NCBI GenBank assembly: GCA_039707465.1
Contig: CM077658.1
Coordinates: 14,328,074-14,392,073 of the forward strand
Origin: Rhabdophis nuchalis
Lineage: Eukaryota > Chordata > Lepidosauria > Squamata > Natricidae
Direction: 5' to 3'
DNA: 64,000 nucleotides
Shown here piece after piece: positions 32,201-43,088 of this stretch. Below the pieces are notes generated by a model. It did not search any database. It had not been told where the DNA came from and saw only the letters and a program-made list of their open reading frames with translations. Numbering within the stretch: position 1 is the first letter of the stretch; each line of letters opens with the position of its first letter. The position numbers and the translations under genes were made by a program.

Positions 32201-34283
32201 TAACTTGAACAGGTTGTTTTTGGTACTACCCAAATTTTACCCTTTTCATTTATTGTATGAAAGTCAACAACTCATCAAGAACAATGTAAAAAAATATTTT
32301 TATATGTTTGCCTTGGGTTGGTATGAACATTTATTTGCAAAAGGCATCTACATTGGTATCTTGGTAGTCAAATGCTTTGAAGGGCACCAAATTTGGTGCT
32401 CCATGTATTTTGACATGAACAGTTTGTCCTGGTACTCGTCCTTTGTTTGGTATTCAATGCACAAGCTAGAATGTGTTGATGTCAGCTGCTTTATGTTTCA
32501 TCACCTTAGTTCTAATGGGAAAAAATGTTTGCTACTCATAATATTTAACAGAGGAACCACTGAATTTAATGGGAAATTGTTTTGACAGGCAAAGAGAAAA
32601 TTAAGGAGACCCTGACTCAGATATTAATTGCATGAGATGCACAATTATTAAGTCTTTAGAGATTCTCCATCATCCGGGTTGTGGTTGCCCCAAAGGTGCT
32701 TTTTCAGGAGGCAACTGGACTTTCTTGTTTTTTTCTTTGAAGACGTTTCACTTCCTGTCCAAGAAGCTTCTTCGGATCTGAGTGGATGGTGGGGAATGGA
32801 AGGATTTATATTCCTTGCAGATGGCTGGTTATTTGCCTCCTTTTAGAGGGTCGTTGAAGCTCTTGGACCAACTGTCTGAAGGGAATATAAATCCTTCCAT
32901 TCCTCACTATCCAGTCAGAACTGAAGAAGTTTCTTGGATGGGAAGTGAAACATCTTGAAAGAACAACCAAGAAAGTCCAGTTGCCTCCTGGAAAAGCCCC
33001 TTTGGGACAGAATAATTAAGATACAGATTTGTTCCCTTGGGTTCCTCATCGGCCTTTCCAGCCCTGTGTAACCTTTAATATACAATATAATATCCTGTGT
33101 GTGTCCTACTAATCTCCTCCGCATCCCTCCATTTTTTCCTTCCATGCATTTCCCCTCATGGTTCTTTTCTCCATTTCACTCTTGCAGGCTGCTCTAAATA
33201 TGCTGACCAAGTGCCAGTCTCTTGGATATTCAGCCGATGGCATCATGACTGTCGCCATGCACCCTGGATTAGTTAAAACTGCTCAAAGTCCAGTTGTAAG
33301 TTTTTTAGGGAGGCATGGAACCAATAAAGGAAAATATTTGCTGTTCAGTTTTGAGATTAGGGGTCCTTCGGGTTCTCTGAACTTGGTTGTTTTCTTGTAG
33401 ACCTTTCATTACCCAACTAAATAACATCATCAGTACAAGTGTTGTTGTTCCCTGACACTCATGATTAGCATTGATGATGTTACCTAGTTTGGGTAATGAA
33501 AACATCTGCTAGAAAACAACTAAGCTCAGAGAGCACCAAGGACTCCTTATGACATGAGAAATGATATAACGCATTCATACCTATTCTGCTTTCTATGAAT
33601 CAACATAGATAGACATGTTCAAAGGCATTTGAATGAGAAAGGAGAATATTTGGAGATTAAAGTTGAAATGAGGGTCTTCAGTGGTCTATGAGCTTGTTTG
33701 TTTTCTTGCAAACATTTCATTACCAGATTAGGTAACACCAGGACACTGATGATATTATCATAGTTTGGATGACGGAATGTCTTCGAGAAAACAACCAAGC
33801 TCAAAGAGCATCAAGGGCCCCTCACATATGAATGACCTAATGATGAATCCCTGAAAGTTTTGGTATTTTGATTATTTGGGTCTTTAGTGCTTCGTTTGAT
33901 GAAATAATGTGCTAGTATAAAAATAGACACATCAACCACTTCTGTTAAAGTTACACTACGTGTTTAATTGGAGCATTGAATGAGGTGTAGAGACAGTGAA
34001 GGAACAGACATTTTAATCAAACTGTGTCAAAACTGAAGCCTCAAAATGGTCTCAGACTGGCCAGTTTCAGGATTGACAGGAACTGCATTCTGCTGATCTG
34101 CTGATGGAAGGGTACTGGGCTGGGCAGGACCCATTCTAAACTTCATGAGATCCTTTTTTCTTGTGACAGCCGGAAGTCAGCGTGGAAGAGAGCACTCAAG
34201 GCATCATTGCTGTGTTGCCCAAGCTTTGTGAAGAGGACAACGGGACCTTTGTGGATTATTTGGGTCATCGACTTCCCTGGTGA
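29220..34283 (+). CDS. SDR copy F, complete, sniffer/C-factor-like
   Basis: Exons 29220-29375, 30369-30420, 31133-31320, 31666-31824, 33188-33295 and 34170-34283; 258 residues; GT-AG throughout. TGSDRGIG, YNNAGIW (98-101 NNAG), MSSIAAS with Ser162, YRLSK with Tyr181/Lys185. Two family-level oddities: the Gly usually found three residues after Ser162 (SxxG) is Ala, and Cys183 in YRCSK is Leu; TIRK replaces STSK before the central strand. The loop is IELLPAWEQHPLF. The first residue of exon 2 is Gly (also G, H) where B, C and D have Glu. Upstream one-base deletions leave an in-frame open extension to 29121, but the conserved start at 29220 is preferred. Substrate unknown. Confidence 0.86.
32345..32545. 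mobile_element. Mariner-type MITE in intron 4 of F (shared by G and H)
   Basis: The best preserved relatives are at about 41020-41220 (G) and 57410-57605 (H), ending 'GTAACCGAGGTACGATTGTA'. In F the right terminus is degraded. Present in all three, so it predates their duplication. Confidence 0.6.
32653..33010. mobile_element. Penelope-like element remnant, inverted arms (F intron 4)
   Basis: The left arm ('CAACTGGACTTTCTTG', 'TTTCACTTCCTGTCCAAGAA') and right arm ('TTGGATGGGAAGTGAAAC', 'AAGAAAGTCCAGTTGCC') are reverse complements around a 150-bp centre. The right arm carries CTGAAGA and GAAAC (32931-32951), matching a hammerhead-ribozyme core. Orthologous copies sit in G (41310-41683) and H (57696-58052). 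Confidence 0.65.
33380..33815. mobile_element. Two Penelope-like foldback segments (F intron 5)
   Basis: 33380-33545 and 33650-33815 each have arms 'TTTTCTTG.AGA' and 'GATGTTACCTAGTTTGGG' or variants, inverted relative to one another. Conserved in G and H. Confidence 0.55.
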
Positions 34284-34316
34284 TCCATCGGTCTCACCTT
34301 AATGTCATTGACTCAT

Positions 34317-34322
34317 AATAAA
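34317..34322 (+). promoter_or_regulatory. Polyadenylation signal of copy F
   Basis: AATAAA 34 bp after the stop codon, with a second at 34336-34341. Copy G has the same pair. Confidence 0.6.
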
Positions 34323-34429
34323 GTGAGAAGCAACAAATAAATAACTGAATGTCATGAAAATCTTGGTTTTGTTCTATTATTTATTTATTTATTTATTTAT
34401 TCATTTTGTCAAACATGTAAAAGATAACA

Positions 34430-34690
34430 AGTATAAGTATAAACATGGTCATGAACAAAGGAAATGAGTATAAATAAATGGGGACAGAAGGACAGGGATT
34501 GAAGGCACGCTGGTGCGCTTATACACACCCCCTTTATGGACTTCTTAGCAATGGGATGAGGCCCACGGTAGACAGTTTGAGACTGAAGCTGTGGGGGTTT
34601 GAGGATGTAACAATGATGTCAGGTAGAGCATTCCAGGCGTTGACCACTCTCTTGCTGAAGTCACATTTTCTGCAATTGAGTTTCCAACTA
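34430..34690 (-). mobile_element. LINE fragment, minus strand, plus (TTTA)n
   Basis: Contains 'GGGGACAGAAGGACAGGGA' and 'GCATTCCAGGCGTTGACCAC', a dispersed LINE-derived segment, duplicated downstream of G (43810-44070). A TTTA tetranucleotide run precedes it at 34378-34403. Confidence 0.5.
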
Positions 34691-35630
34691 CAGCATCAAC
34701 ATACCTTACAGGATATGTGACTTTGGGTGAATCAATGACAAATTGAAGACATAGCTGATGCCTGCATGGAAAGAGGAGCTGGCAGATAGATAAGTTCCTC
34801 AGAATTTCTCTCTGGAGCAAGGACAGAGCCAGGATTGCCCCAAAGTGCTCCATACAGTGGCTCCCAATAAGGAGACCATAAGACGGCAGTCTTTGGCAGG
34901 TTTGAAAAGCTCTGGAAGTCAGGGAAAAATCATTTCACTACCTAAAGTCTAGTTTGGTGCCCTCAAAAGAACTCTGGGTTTGTATATTTTCTTTCTCGAA
35001 ACGCCCAACCTAGAAGGGTCCTTAAAACAAGGACCAGATTCAAAGTTCAAATGAAAGAACATTCCTTGTTTCTACCTGGAAGGAAGGAGTGACCGATTAT
35101 TACTCTTATGGCCATTTGAGGGACAGGTATATACGTGGCTTTGCCAAGATTGTAACATGCACAAGGATGGATCGATACAGAAACACCCACAATAGGGGAC
35201 TGGAGTGTGAAAATGGCAAGGGTGGCAAAAATGGAAAAACTCAGCTGCCTGAATAAGGACAAAAGAGTCAGTCATTTGACAAAAGACAGGAAACCTTGTG
35301 GACATTTTAGATAGAAATGTCAAAAAATGAAATAATAATGAATTCTGGGTTTGATGTCTAAAAAAAGAATGGAATAAGGGATTTTGTAATATTGAAGACG
35401 TCAGAGGGACAATGGTCTCTTTATCATTGTTGAAAAGACGTTTGGAAGTTGCTTATTTTCTCTGATTCTTGTTTCTTTAATTACATTTCTTTTCTCTTTT
35501 ACTTGGTTTTTTCTCTCTACTTTTGCATAGGGTGTGTGTGTGTATGTGTGTGTGTATTTGCATATGTGTATTTATAGGGATACGCTTGAGGAATATGTTC
35601 TGAAAAAAAGTATTTGAAACAATAGATTAT
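34690..35630 (-). other. Family 3' flank block, inverted (after F)
   Basis: Reverse complement of the 3' flank that normally follows the gene (as at 59830-60235 after H and 18360 after C): for example 'TGTTGAAAAGACGTTTGGAA' at 35438 against 'TTCCAAACGTCTTTTCAACA' at 60034. It shows that a minus-strand gene copy once stood to its right. Short open frames here are not conserved between paralogues. Confidence 0.7.
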
Positions 35631-35635
35631 GGTCG

Positions 35636-35872
35636 GGGCTCAGTTCTGGCAGCCGCTACTTCCAATTCGCTCAGGAGTGCTTTGGGCATGCAGCTAAACT
35701 AGCTCTGCGCATGCGCAGAAGGAAAAGACAAGAGGGCTGCACCTACGGTGCTGCCAGGTGATCCAATTCGGGGGCATGGCAGGTCTGCGTCGCTACCGGT
35801 TCTAGGGACCCAGCCTACCAAGCTACTAATGATTTGACTGAACCAGGGAAAACTGGTAGGACCCACTCACTA
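35636..35872. mobile_element. hAT-related MITE, diverged
   Basis: Begins 'GGGGCTCAGTTCTGGCAG' and ends 'AACTGGTAGGACCCACTCACT', with internal CGCATGCGCAGAAG. Also present after G at 45486-45735, so older than the F/G duplication. Confidence 0.5.
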
Positions 35873-35939
35873 TGCCTCATCCTGTCACATTTCATGTGAG
35901 GCATTGAAAAATACTGGGTTTTTTTTTAAATCCTTCTGA

Positions 35940-36665
35940 AAGAAAGAGGAAAACAATATTTTCATGACATTCAGTTATTTATTTATTTATTTGTTGCTTC
36001 TCACTTTATTATGAGCCGATGGCATTAAGGTGATGTTAGGATATGCAGCATTATATTGGGTTGACAATATATATGAGTCTCTGTTCATATATATGAGTCT
36101 ATGTTCTCAAGACGTTATGTAGCTTTAAGACTCTCCTAAATTCTGATTGGCTGTGGGTATTAGCTATACTACATAATCAAGGTCAGGAACCCTGTTCAAT
36201 CCCTGTTCGATTCCTTGTGATTTCCTGTGTTGTTCCTGATTGCCGTTTGAGAAGTTGAAGAAGAAGGAGGAGGTTTTGTTTACATCACTGTAAGATAAAC
36301 TCTGTTTGGTGTAGGACTGTTATCATTGTTTGAGAAGTTAGTCAGAAGAAGCAATTTTAGTTGTGACAAAGTAAAGACTATTTGTTTTCTTACTATCACT
36401 GTTTTAGAGTTTGTTTTTGGTTTACAGCAACATATCTCGTTACTGTCCGGTGAATTACACTAATCCGCATTTATTTGCTAACCCTGGTTAAGGTACATTG
36501 GTTCTGAACCCAGAGTAGCTAACAGGTGAGACAACTTTAGATCTTTTGAGGAATTGCATTTATTAACAAATTTGTTTGCTGCCAAATCCCAGTGACTCTT
36601 GCTGGCTAATTTAGTTATTACAAAAAGCAGCATTGCTTAGCTGTTACTGAAGGAACATTCAGGAA
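35940..36665 (-). pseudogene. Coding-less SDR ghost: inverted promoter fused to inverted 3'UTR
   Basis: Read on the minus strand, 36665-36532 matches the family upstream block ('CTGTTACTGAAGG' and 'AAATCCCAGTGACTC' complements; ends CAAAAGATCTAAAG). It then jumps directly to GTCTCACCTTAATG, the first bases after exon 6, and on through the 3'UTR (36033-35940, including the complement of AATAAAGTGAGAAGCAAC). All six exons and five introns are missing. A solo LTR (36034-36524) later split the fused 3'UTR. The same ghost lies upstream of H (45840-46910). Confidence 0.75.
36034..36524 (+). mobile_element. Solo LTR with 5-bp target duplication
   Basis: Starts TGTTAGGATATGCAGC and ends GTAGCTAACA (TG...CA with TGTTA/TAACA termini), flanked by GGTGA on both sides (36029-36033 and 36525-36529). 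491 bp. No internal retroviral genes are present, as expected for a recombined LTR. Strand is a guess from the poly-A-like context. Confidence 0.8.
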
Positions 36666-36689
36666 AACAAGCTACAACTCTACCGAATA

Positions 36690-36930
36690 TATGTTGTTGC
36701 TGTTGTTAGTTGCAACCCATCGCAACCTCATGGACAACACTACTCCAGGCCTTCCTGTCCTCTACCATCCTCTGGATTCCATTTAAGCTTACGTCTAGTG
36801 CTTTGGTGACTCCATCCAGCCACCTCGTTCTTTGTCGTGCCTTACTTGTTTTGCCCTCAATCTTTCCCAGCATTAGGCTCTTCTCCACTGAGTCCTTCCT
36901 TTTTATTAACATACAGTACATATATTCAGT
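36690..36930 (-). mobile_element. BovB/RTE-like LINE fragment
   Basis: The minus strand encodes GKIEGKTSKARQRTRWLDGV followed by VEDRKAWSSVVHEVA, the C-terminal motif of RTE/BovB ORFs. It sits between the inverted ghost promoter and the forward promoter of G; duplicated at 46943-47188. Confidence 0.7.
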
Positions 36931-36934
36931 AGAG

Positions 36935-37143
36935 TGTTAGCTTCTCTTCCTTCAGTTACAGGCAAACAATGATGCATTTCGTAATAAGTAAATTGGTAGT
37001 AGTCTGCCAGCAATACACGGAAGCAAACAATTATAATAACAAATACAGTCCTCAAAAGATCTAAAGATGGGTGTTGTCCGTTCATTATTGAGAAAAGGCA
37101 TTTGAAACAAACAATTGAGCAGAAGCTGCCAGTCCTTGAAGAG
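36935..37143 (+). promoter_or_regulatory. Upstream block of copy G
   Basis: Family upstream block in forward orientation ('CTTCAGTTACAGGCAAAC' to the start codon). Slightly shortened: the acceptor-like CTCCCACAG found in B and F is deleted (ATTATTGAGAAAAGG). It faces away from the inverted ghost promoter at 36532-36665. Confidence 0.45.
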
Positions 37144-40100
37144 ATGGCAAAGCCAGTTGATTTCTCCATTTTCAGCGTTCTGGTGACAGGATCTGATCGA
37201 GGGATCGGCCTGGGTCTGGTGAAGAGGTTTCTGGAGCTGCCTTCTCCACCCAAATGGGTCTTTGCTACAACCCTGGACCTGGAGGGAGAAGAAGGCAAGG
37301 TAAGAATGAGTTGGCGCAGAATGGATTGGAAATTGTGGTTCAGGATTTGAACCGAGGATGAATGTCAACCTTGCATTTTGAACATCTCAGGAATATTCTG
37401 AACCACTTATGTTTACACACCAATTATATATTTTTCCTTTTTCAGCAGGCAGGGCTAATTAAAATGCAGATGAAATTCATTCTGTTTAAACAGTATAGAG
37501 TTCCACTTTTCTTTTTCCCTTTTCCTTGAATTCTATTGTGGTTATTATGTATTAATGTATTAATTTTGTAAATAGTGTATTAATTGTTTTCACTGTATAA
37601 TCCCTGTTGGGTTGTGGTTTTTTTGCTATAGCATAGTTTTTCGTATAATGAACCCAAACCAATTTTTTAAAAACCAAAACCACCAATGCCATTCAAAGCA
37701 GAAGAATAAAGTTGAGTAGATAAAGTAGGAAGCAGCATAAACTAAGGCATGCTGCAAGAGGTAAATGAGACAGTGAAAAGAAGTTGTAATTAAATCTAAT
37801 TCACATCCATAAAATTCATCAGACTTCTCTAGGATTTTTTAATCCTTTCCCATGGGCAAGCCACCTCATAAATATTCTGCTTTGTGCATTGCATTCCTAG
37901 AAAACAAAATGCAGGTAGATGATGTTTCTTCCCACTAATGGGCTATTTTGCTCCTAATTGTCCAGATAAACATTGCCTGCTATTCTACAAAATAAAACTC
38001 TGAGTTCATGGATGAATTCAGGACTGAGTCATTAATCTCATAGTGAGGGGCTCCATTTAAGAAGCTTTGAATCTGCAGTGGAGTGAGGAGGTTTTTGGGA
38101 GAAGAAATACATAGTTGGGTTAAATTGAATGGACTAAGATACTAAACTGCCTTAATCCTTAATTTAATTTCTTTTGTTTGGTTCAGTCAGAGATGTCACA
38201 TATCTAATGAAAGAGAAATTGCACACCTTTCCTGCTTTTGAGATTGTCTTCTCTGGCATCCAGCTCATATCATTCTCTGTGAATTGTAGAAAACAGAAAA
38301 ATCTAAGATCTTTATTTTCCCCCTCCAGGGGCTAAGAGAGATGGTTTGCAGATATCCAAATCTGGTGGTGTTGCAATTAGGTAAGTTTCAAGAGCCATGC
38401 AAAAATGGGATCAATTTGGTAGTTAGAGGAATGTCCAGAGAAACCAATTCAAAGTTATTCTTGGAACTGAACAAAGCTGTGAAAATCATTGGTTGGTTTC
38501 ATGAAAATCATCTTTTCAGAGAGAAAAGAATTTAACTTACATGCCTCCACATGCTAGAACTGCTTTCTCCAGAGAACCTTTTAAAAACGAGACCTCATGG
38601 AAAGTATCTGCAGTTACAGGATGTTATATTTGAAGAAAGACTCTGCAGGTTTGGTGTCAAAAGACTTCAGACAATGTTGATAATGTTGATATGATCAGAT
38701 GATTAAGCAACAATCTCAGTTGTTGTTGTTGGTTGTAGTTTGGTTCACTGCAGTTTCTTTGAGTTGGTGTAGATTGTTGTGTGACCCTCAGTTAAAAATA
38801 GACAAACTATTCTCCCTTCCAAGAGGTGAGCAGTCAAGTAAAGATACTTCATTCATGGGCATCTGTCATAAGGTAACATCTGCATTTCTCTGCTTTGGTA
38901 AGGGAAGGAGATTATACACAACAGTGTTTTTCAAAAGAAGGAGCTTTAAGATATGTGGACTTCAACTCCCAGAGCAGAACTGTTCCAACAATCAGAAAAC
39001 TGATGGAATCTGATTACCCAGCAGACAAACGTTATATTATTTCGACTTTATGTTAGTTCACAGGGCTCAGCAAGACCTCATGTGTATCTTCGTATTTTAA
39101 TTATTTTATTCAATTTCTATCTTTGCCCATCTCAATGCAATTGATTTAATTGTCGGGCAGTTTTGAGAACGGAAACAGAGTTAAAAGATTCTGCAGTTTG
39201 TATAGTAACTTTTGGTTATAAAGCATGGTTTGGATGTAATCTTTAAAGACCGTCTGACTTTAGCCCTCTGGGGGTGACATTTCAGAGCCGAGAGAGAGAC
39301 TAAGTCAATGTTTGAGATGATCAAAGTTCTTCCTTTGAACGTTGAAGGTGGTTGGTGGCATGAAGAGAAACCAAGATCTGTGGTTTCAGGAAGCTCTTTG
39401 CCTTGCACTTACAAAACTTCATGTTGACTTCATGTAACCATCTTTTTTCCTTAGATGTCACTAAACCTGAAAGCATCCAAACTGCTCAGAAAGAAGTGGA
39501 GAAATGTGTTGGAGAAGGTGGCCTGACCCTCCTATACAACAATGCTGGCATTTGGACCATAAATAATCTGCAAACAGAAAATGCCAAGGATATGATGAGA
39601 CTTTATTCTGTCAATACCATTGCTCCACTGCTGATGAGCCAGGTTTGTTGATGAATGAAACCCCTTTTTGGCAAGGAGGACTGAGCCATTGAATTAAATA
39701 TAATTTGAGAGCACAGTAACACTGTCGTGCCTCAAAACTACGAAGTAGAAATTGTACATTGATTTGGGAACAGGTTGACACATTAGGGGTGGATGGTTCT
39801 TTTTAGGGAGTGTTGAAACATAGCAGTTTTCCTGGCTGTGGCCAGGAAAACTGATTAGGATGAGGCTATGAAGGTCCCCTTGGGGAAGGAGACAGAAGAC
39901 TTTTCCCTTCATTGCACTGTTCCTTTTCCTGGAAATAACTGCAGCTCCTTCTCTTTTATTCTCTCGACAAGGCTTTCCTACCCCTGCTGAAGAAGGCAGC
40001 CCGGAGAAGCCCATGTCAAGGGCTGAGCACCAGCAAGGCGGCCATTATTAACATGTCCAGCAGTTCAGGCTCAATTAAAGTTATGTCTCATTGTGACCCA

Positions 40101-42953
40101 GATCAAGTCATTGGATACCGCTGCTCTAAGGTACCTAATGAGTTTTCCATGTGGACCTCTCTACAGGTATTGGGAACTCCCTTTCCATCCATGAGGGTAT
40201 CTGCCCATGCTTCTGCGTCCCAAAATATGCATATTAATCCATTGCTGAGATTCAACCCCCTGCCATCTCTGGGTCAGCAATGATGCTCTATTGGTGTCGT
40301 CTGTGCTCTTCTCCAAGCAGTTTCCCCAATTTTGATGCAGACGTCTCTTATGAAAGTGCTCCCTTCCGCTTATGAGCTCTTCCTCACCAGAACTTTGTTC
40401 AAATTCCGTGGGGAAGGATTCCTTGAAAAAGAAATTTCATTTATTTTTTTGAGAATGATTTACCTCTAATGTAAGGACTGAGATACAGAAAAGAAAAAAG
40501 TAACTTGAACAGGTTGTTTTTGGTACGACCCAAATTTTACCCTTTTCATTTATTGTATGAAAGTCAACAACTCATCAAGAACAAGCTTGATGAAGAGAAG
40601 GACCAGGGGAGACATGATAGCAGTGTTCCGATATCTCAGAGGGTGCCACAAAGAAGAGGGAATCAAACTATTCTCCAAGGCACCTGGGGGCAGGACAAGA
40701 AGCAACGGGTGGAAACTAATCAAGGAGAGAAGCAACTTAGAACTAAGGAGAAATTTCCTGACAGTAAGAACAATTAACCTCTGGAACAGCTTGCCTCCAG
40801 AAGTTGTGAATGCCCCAACCCTGGAAGTCTTTAAAAAGATGTTAGATAGCCATTTGTCTGAAATGGTATAAGGTTCCTGCCCACGCAGGGGGTTGGACTA
40901 GAAGACCTACAAGGTCCCTTCCAACTCTGCTATTGTATTGTAACAATGTAAGAAAAAATAGCAGTGGCAATTTTTGCCTTGGGGTGATACAAATACTTAT
41001 TTGCAAAAACCAGTTACTTTGGAAACCTTGGTACTCAAACTCTTCAAATTTGATGCTCAATGTATTTTGACATGAAAATTTTGTCCTGGTACTTGTCCTT
41101 TGTTTGGTACTCAATGCACAAGCTAGAATGCATTGGTGTCAGCTGCTTTGTGACTCACCACATTAGTCTTAATGGGGGGAAAATGTTCGCTACTCATGAG
41201 TAACCGAGGTACGATTGTATTTAATGGGAAATTGTTTTGACAGGCCTTAATAGGTGCTTAAGGAAACACTGGCACTGATATTAATTGCATGAGATGCACA
41301 ATTATTAAGTCTTTAGAGATTCTCCATCATCCGGGTTGTGGTTGCCCCAAAGGTGCTTTTTCAGGAGGCAACTGGACTTTCTTGTTTTTTCTTTGAAGAT
41401 GTTTCGCTTCCCGTCCAAGAAGCTTCTTCGGATCTGAGTGGATGTTGGGGAATGGAAGGATGTTGGGGAATGGAAGGATTTATATTCCTTGCAGACGGCT
41501 GGTTATTTGCCTCCTTTTAGAGGGTCGTTGAAGCCCTTGGACCAACTGTCTGCAGGGAATATAAATCCTTCCATTCCTCACTATCCAGTCAGAACTGAAG
41601 AAGCTTCTTGGATGGGAAGTGAAACATCTTGAAAGAACAACCAAGAAAGTCCAGTTGCCTCCTGAAAAAGCCCCTTTGGGACAGAATAATTAAGATACAG
41701 ATTTGTTCCCTTGGGTTCCTCATCGGCCTTTCCAGCCCCGTGTAACCTGTAATATACAATATACAATATAATATCCTGTGTGTGTCCTACTAATCTCCTC
41801 CGTATCCCTCCATTTTTTCCTTCAATGCATTTCCCCTCATAGTTCTTTTCTCCATTTCACTCTTGCAGGCTGCTCTAAATATGCTGACTAAGTGCCAGTC
41901 TCTTGGATATTCAGCCGATGGCATCATGACTGTCGCCATGCACCCTGGAATAGTTAATACTAATAACAGCCCAGTTGTAAGTTTTTCTTTTCAACTTGGA
42001 AAACCAATAAAGGAAAATATTTGTAGATTAGGATTGATTTGAGGGATCCTTGGTGCTCCCTGAACTTGGTTGTTTTCTTGTAGATGTTTCGTTACCCAAC
42101 TAAGTGACATCATCAGGGTAAGTGGTGTTGTTTCCTAGCATTGATGAGGTTACCTAGTTTTAGCAATGGAGACTTCTGTTAGAAAGCAACCAAGCTCAGA
42201 GAGCACCAAGGACTCCTTATGACATGAGAAATGATATAACGCATTCATACCTATTCTGCTTTCTATGAATCAACATAGATAGACATGTTCAAAGGCATTT
42301 GAATGAGAAAGGAGAATATTTGGAGATTAAGGTTGAAATGAGGGTCTTCAGTGGTCTATGAGCTTGTTTGTTTTCTTGCAAACATTTCATTACCAGGTTA
42401 GGTAACACCAGGACACTGATGATATTATCATAGTTTGGATGATGAAATGTCTTCGAGAAAACAACCAAGCTCAAAGAGAAGCAAGGGCCCCTCACATATG
42501 AATGACCTAATGATGAATCCCTGAAAGTTTTGGTATTTTGATTATTTGGGTCTTTAGTGCTTCATTTGATGAAATAATGTGCTAGTATAAAAATAGACAC
42601 ATCAACCACTTCTGTTAAAGTTACACTACATGTTTAATTGGAGCATTGAATGAGGTGTAGAGACAGTGAAGGAACAGACATTTTAATCAAACTGTGTCAG
42701 AACTGAAGTCTCAAAATGGTCTCATTCAGGCCAGCTTCAGGATTGACAGGAGTTGCATTCTGCTGATCTGCTGATGGGAGGATACTGGGCTGGGCAGGAG
42801 CCATTCTAAACTTCATGAGGTCCTTTTTTCTTGTGACAGCCGGAAATCAGCGTGGAAGAGAGCACTCAAGGCATCATCGCTGTGTTGCCCAAGCTTTGTG
42901 AAGAGGACAACGGGACCTTTGTGGATTATTTGGGTCATCGACTTCCCTGGTGA
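37144..42953 (+). CDS. SDR copy G, complete, sniffer/C-factor-like
   Basis: Exons 37144-37299, 38329-38380, 39455-39642, 39972-40130, 41869-41976 and 42840-42953; 258 residues. TGSDRGIG, YNNAGIW, MSSSSGS with Ser162, YRCSK (181-185), HPGIVNTNNSP. The loop is IKVMSHCDPDQVI; Lys replaces the Glu seen in B, C, D and F at position 168. The N-terminus MAKPVDFSIFS has Ser at residue 8 where most copies have Cys. Closest to H across exons and introns, with F next. Intron 4 was enlarged by a CR1 insertion absent from F and H. Two AATAAA signals follow (42987 and 43006). Function as for the family; substrate unknown. Confidence 0.88.
40585..40941 (+). mobile_element. CR1 LINE 3' end inserted in G intron 4
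   Basis: Encodes MIAVFRYLRGCHKEEGIKLF, then LRRNFLTVRTINLWNSLPPE and VFKKMLDSHLSEM, the CR1 ORF2 C-terminus, ending 'CCAACTCTGCTATTGTATTG'. Flanked by AACAA on both sides; F and H show the uninterrupted AAGAACAATGTAA, so insertion postdates the G/H split. Confidence 0.85.
41310..41683. mobile_element. Penelope-like element remnant, inverted arms (G intron 4)
   Basis: Same element as in F and H, with a small internal tandem duplication ('GATGTTGGGGAATGGAAG' twice). The right arm has CTGAAGA (41595-41601), a possible 6-bp stem with loop TGGATG, and GAAAC (41621-41625). Confidence 0.65.
42055..42490. mobile_element. Two Penelope-like foldback segments (G intron 5)
   Basis: Paralogous to 33380-33815. 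The minus strand of 42086-42116 reads CTGATGA, stem, GAAAC, an uninterrupted hammerhead-type core. H shares it at 58454-58484. Confidence 0.6.
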
Positions 42954-42986
42954 TCCATCGGTCTCACCTTCATGTCATTGACTCAT

Positions 42987-42992
42987 AATAAA
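42987..42992 (+). promoter_or_regulatory. Polyadenylation signal of copy G
   Basis: AATAAA 34 bp after the stop, as in F; second copy at 43006-43011. Confidence 0.6.
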
Positions 42993-43088
42993 GTGAGAAG
43001 CAACAAATAAATAACTGAATGTCATGAAAATCTTGCTTTTGTTCTATTATTTATTTATTTATTTATTCATTTAGTTTGCCAAACATGT

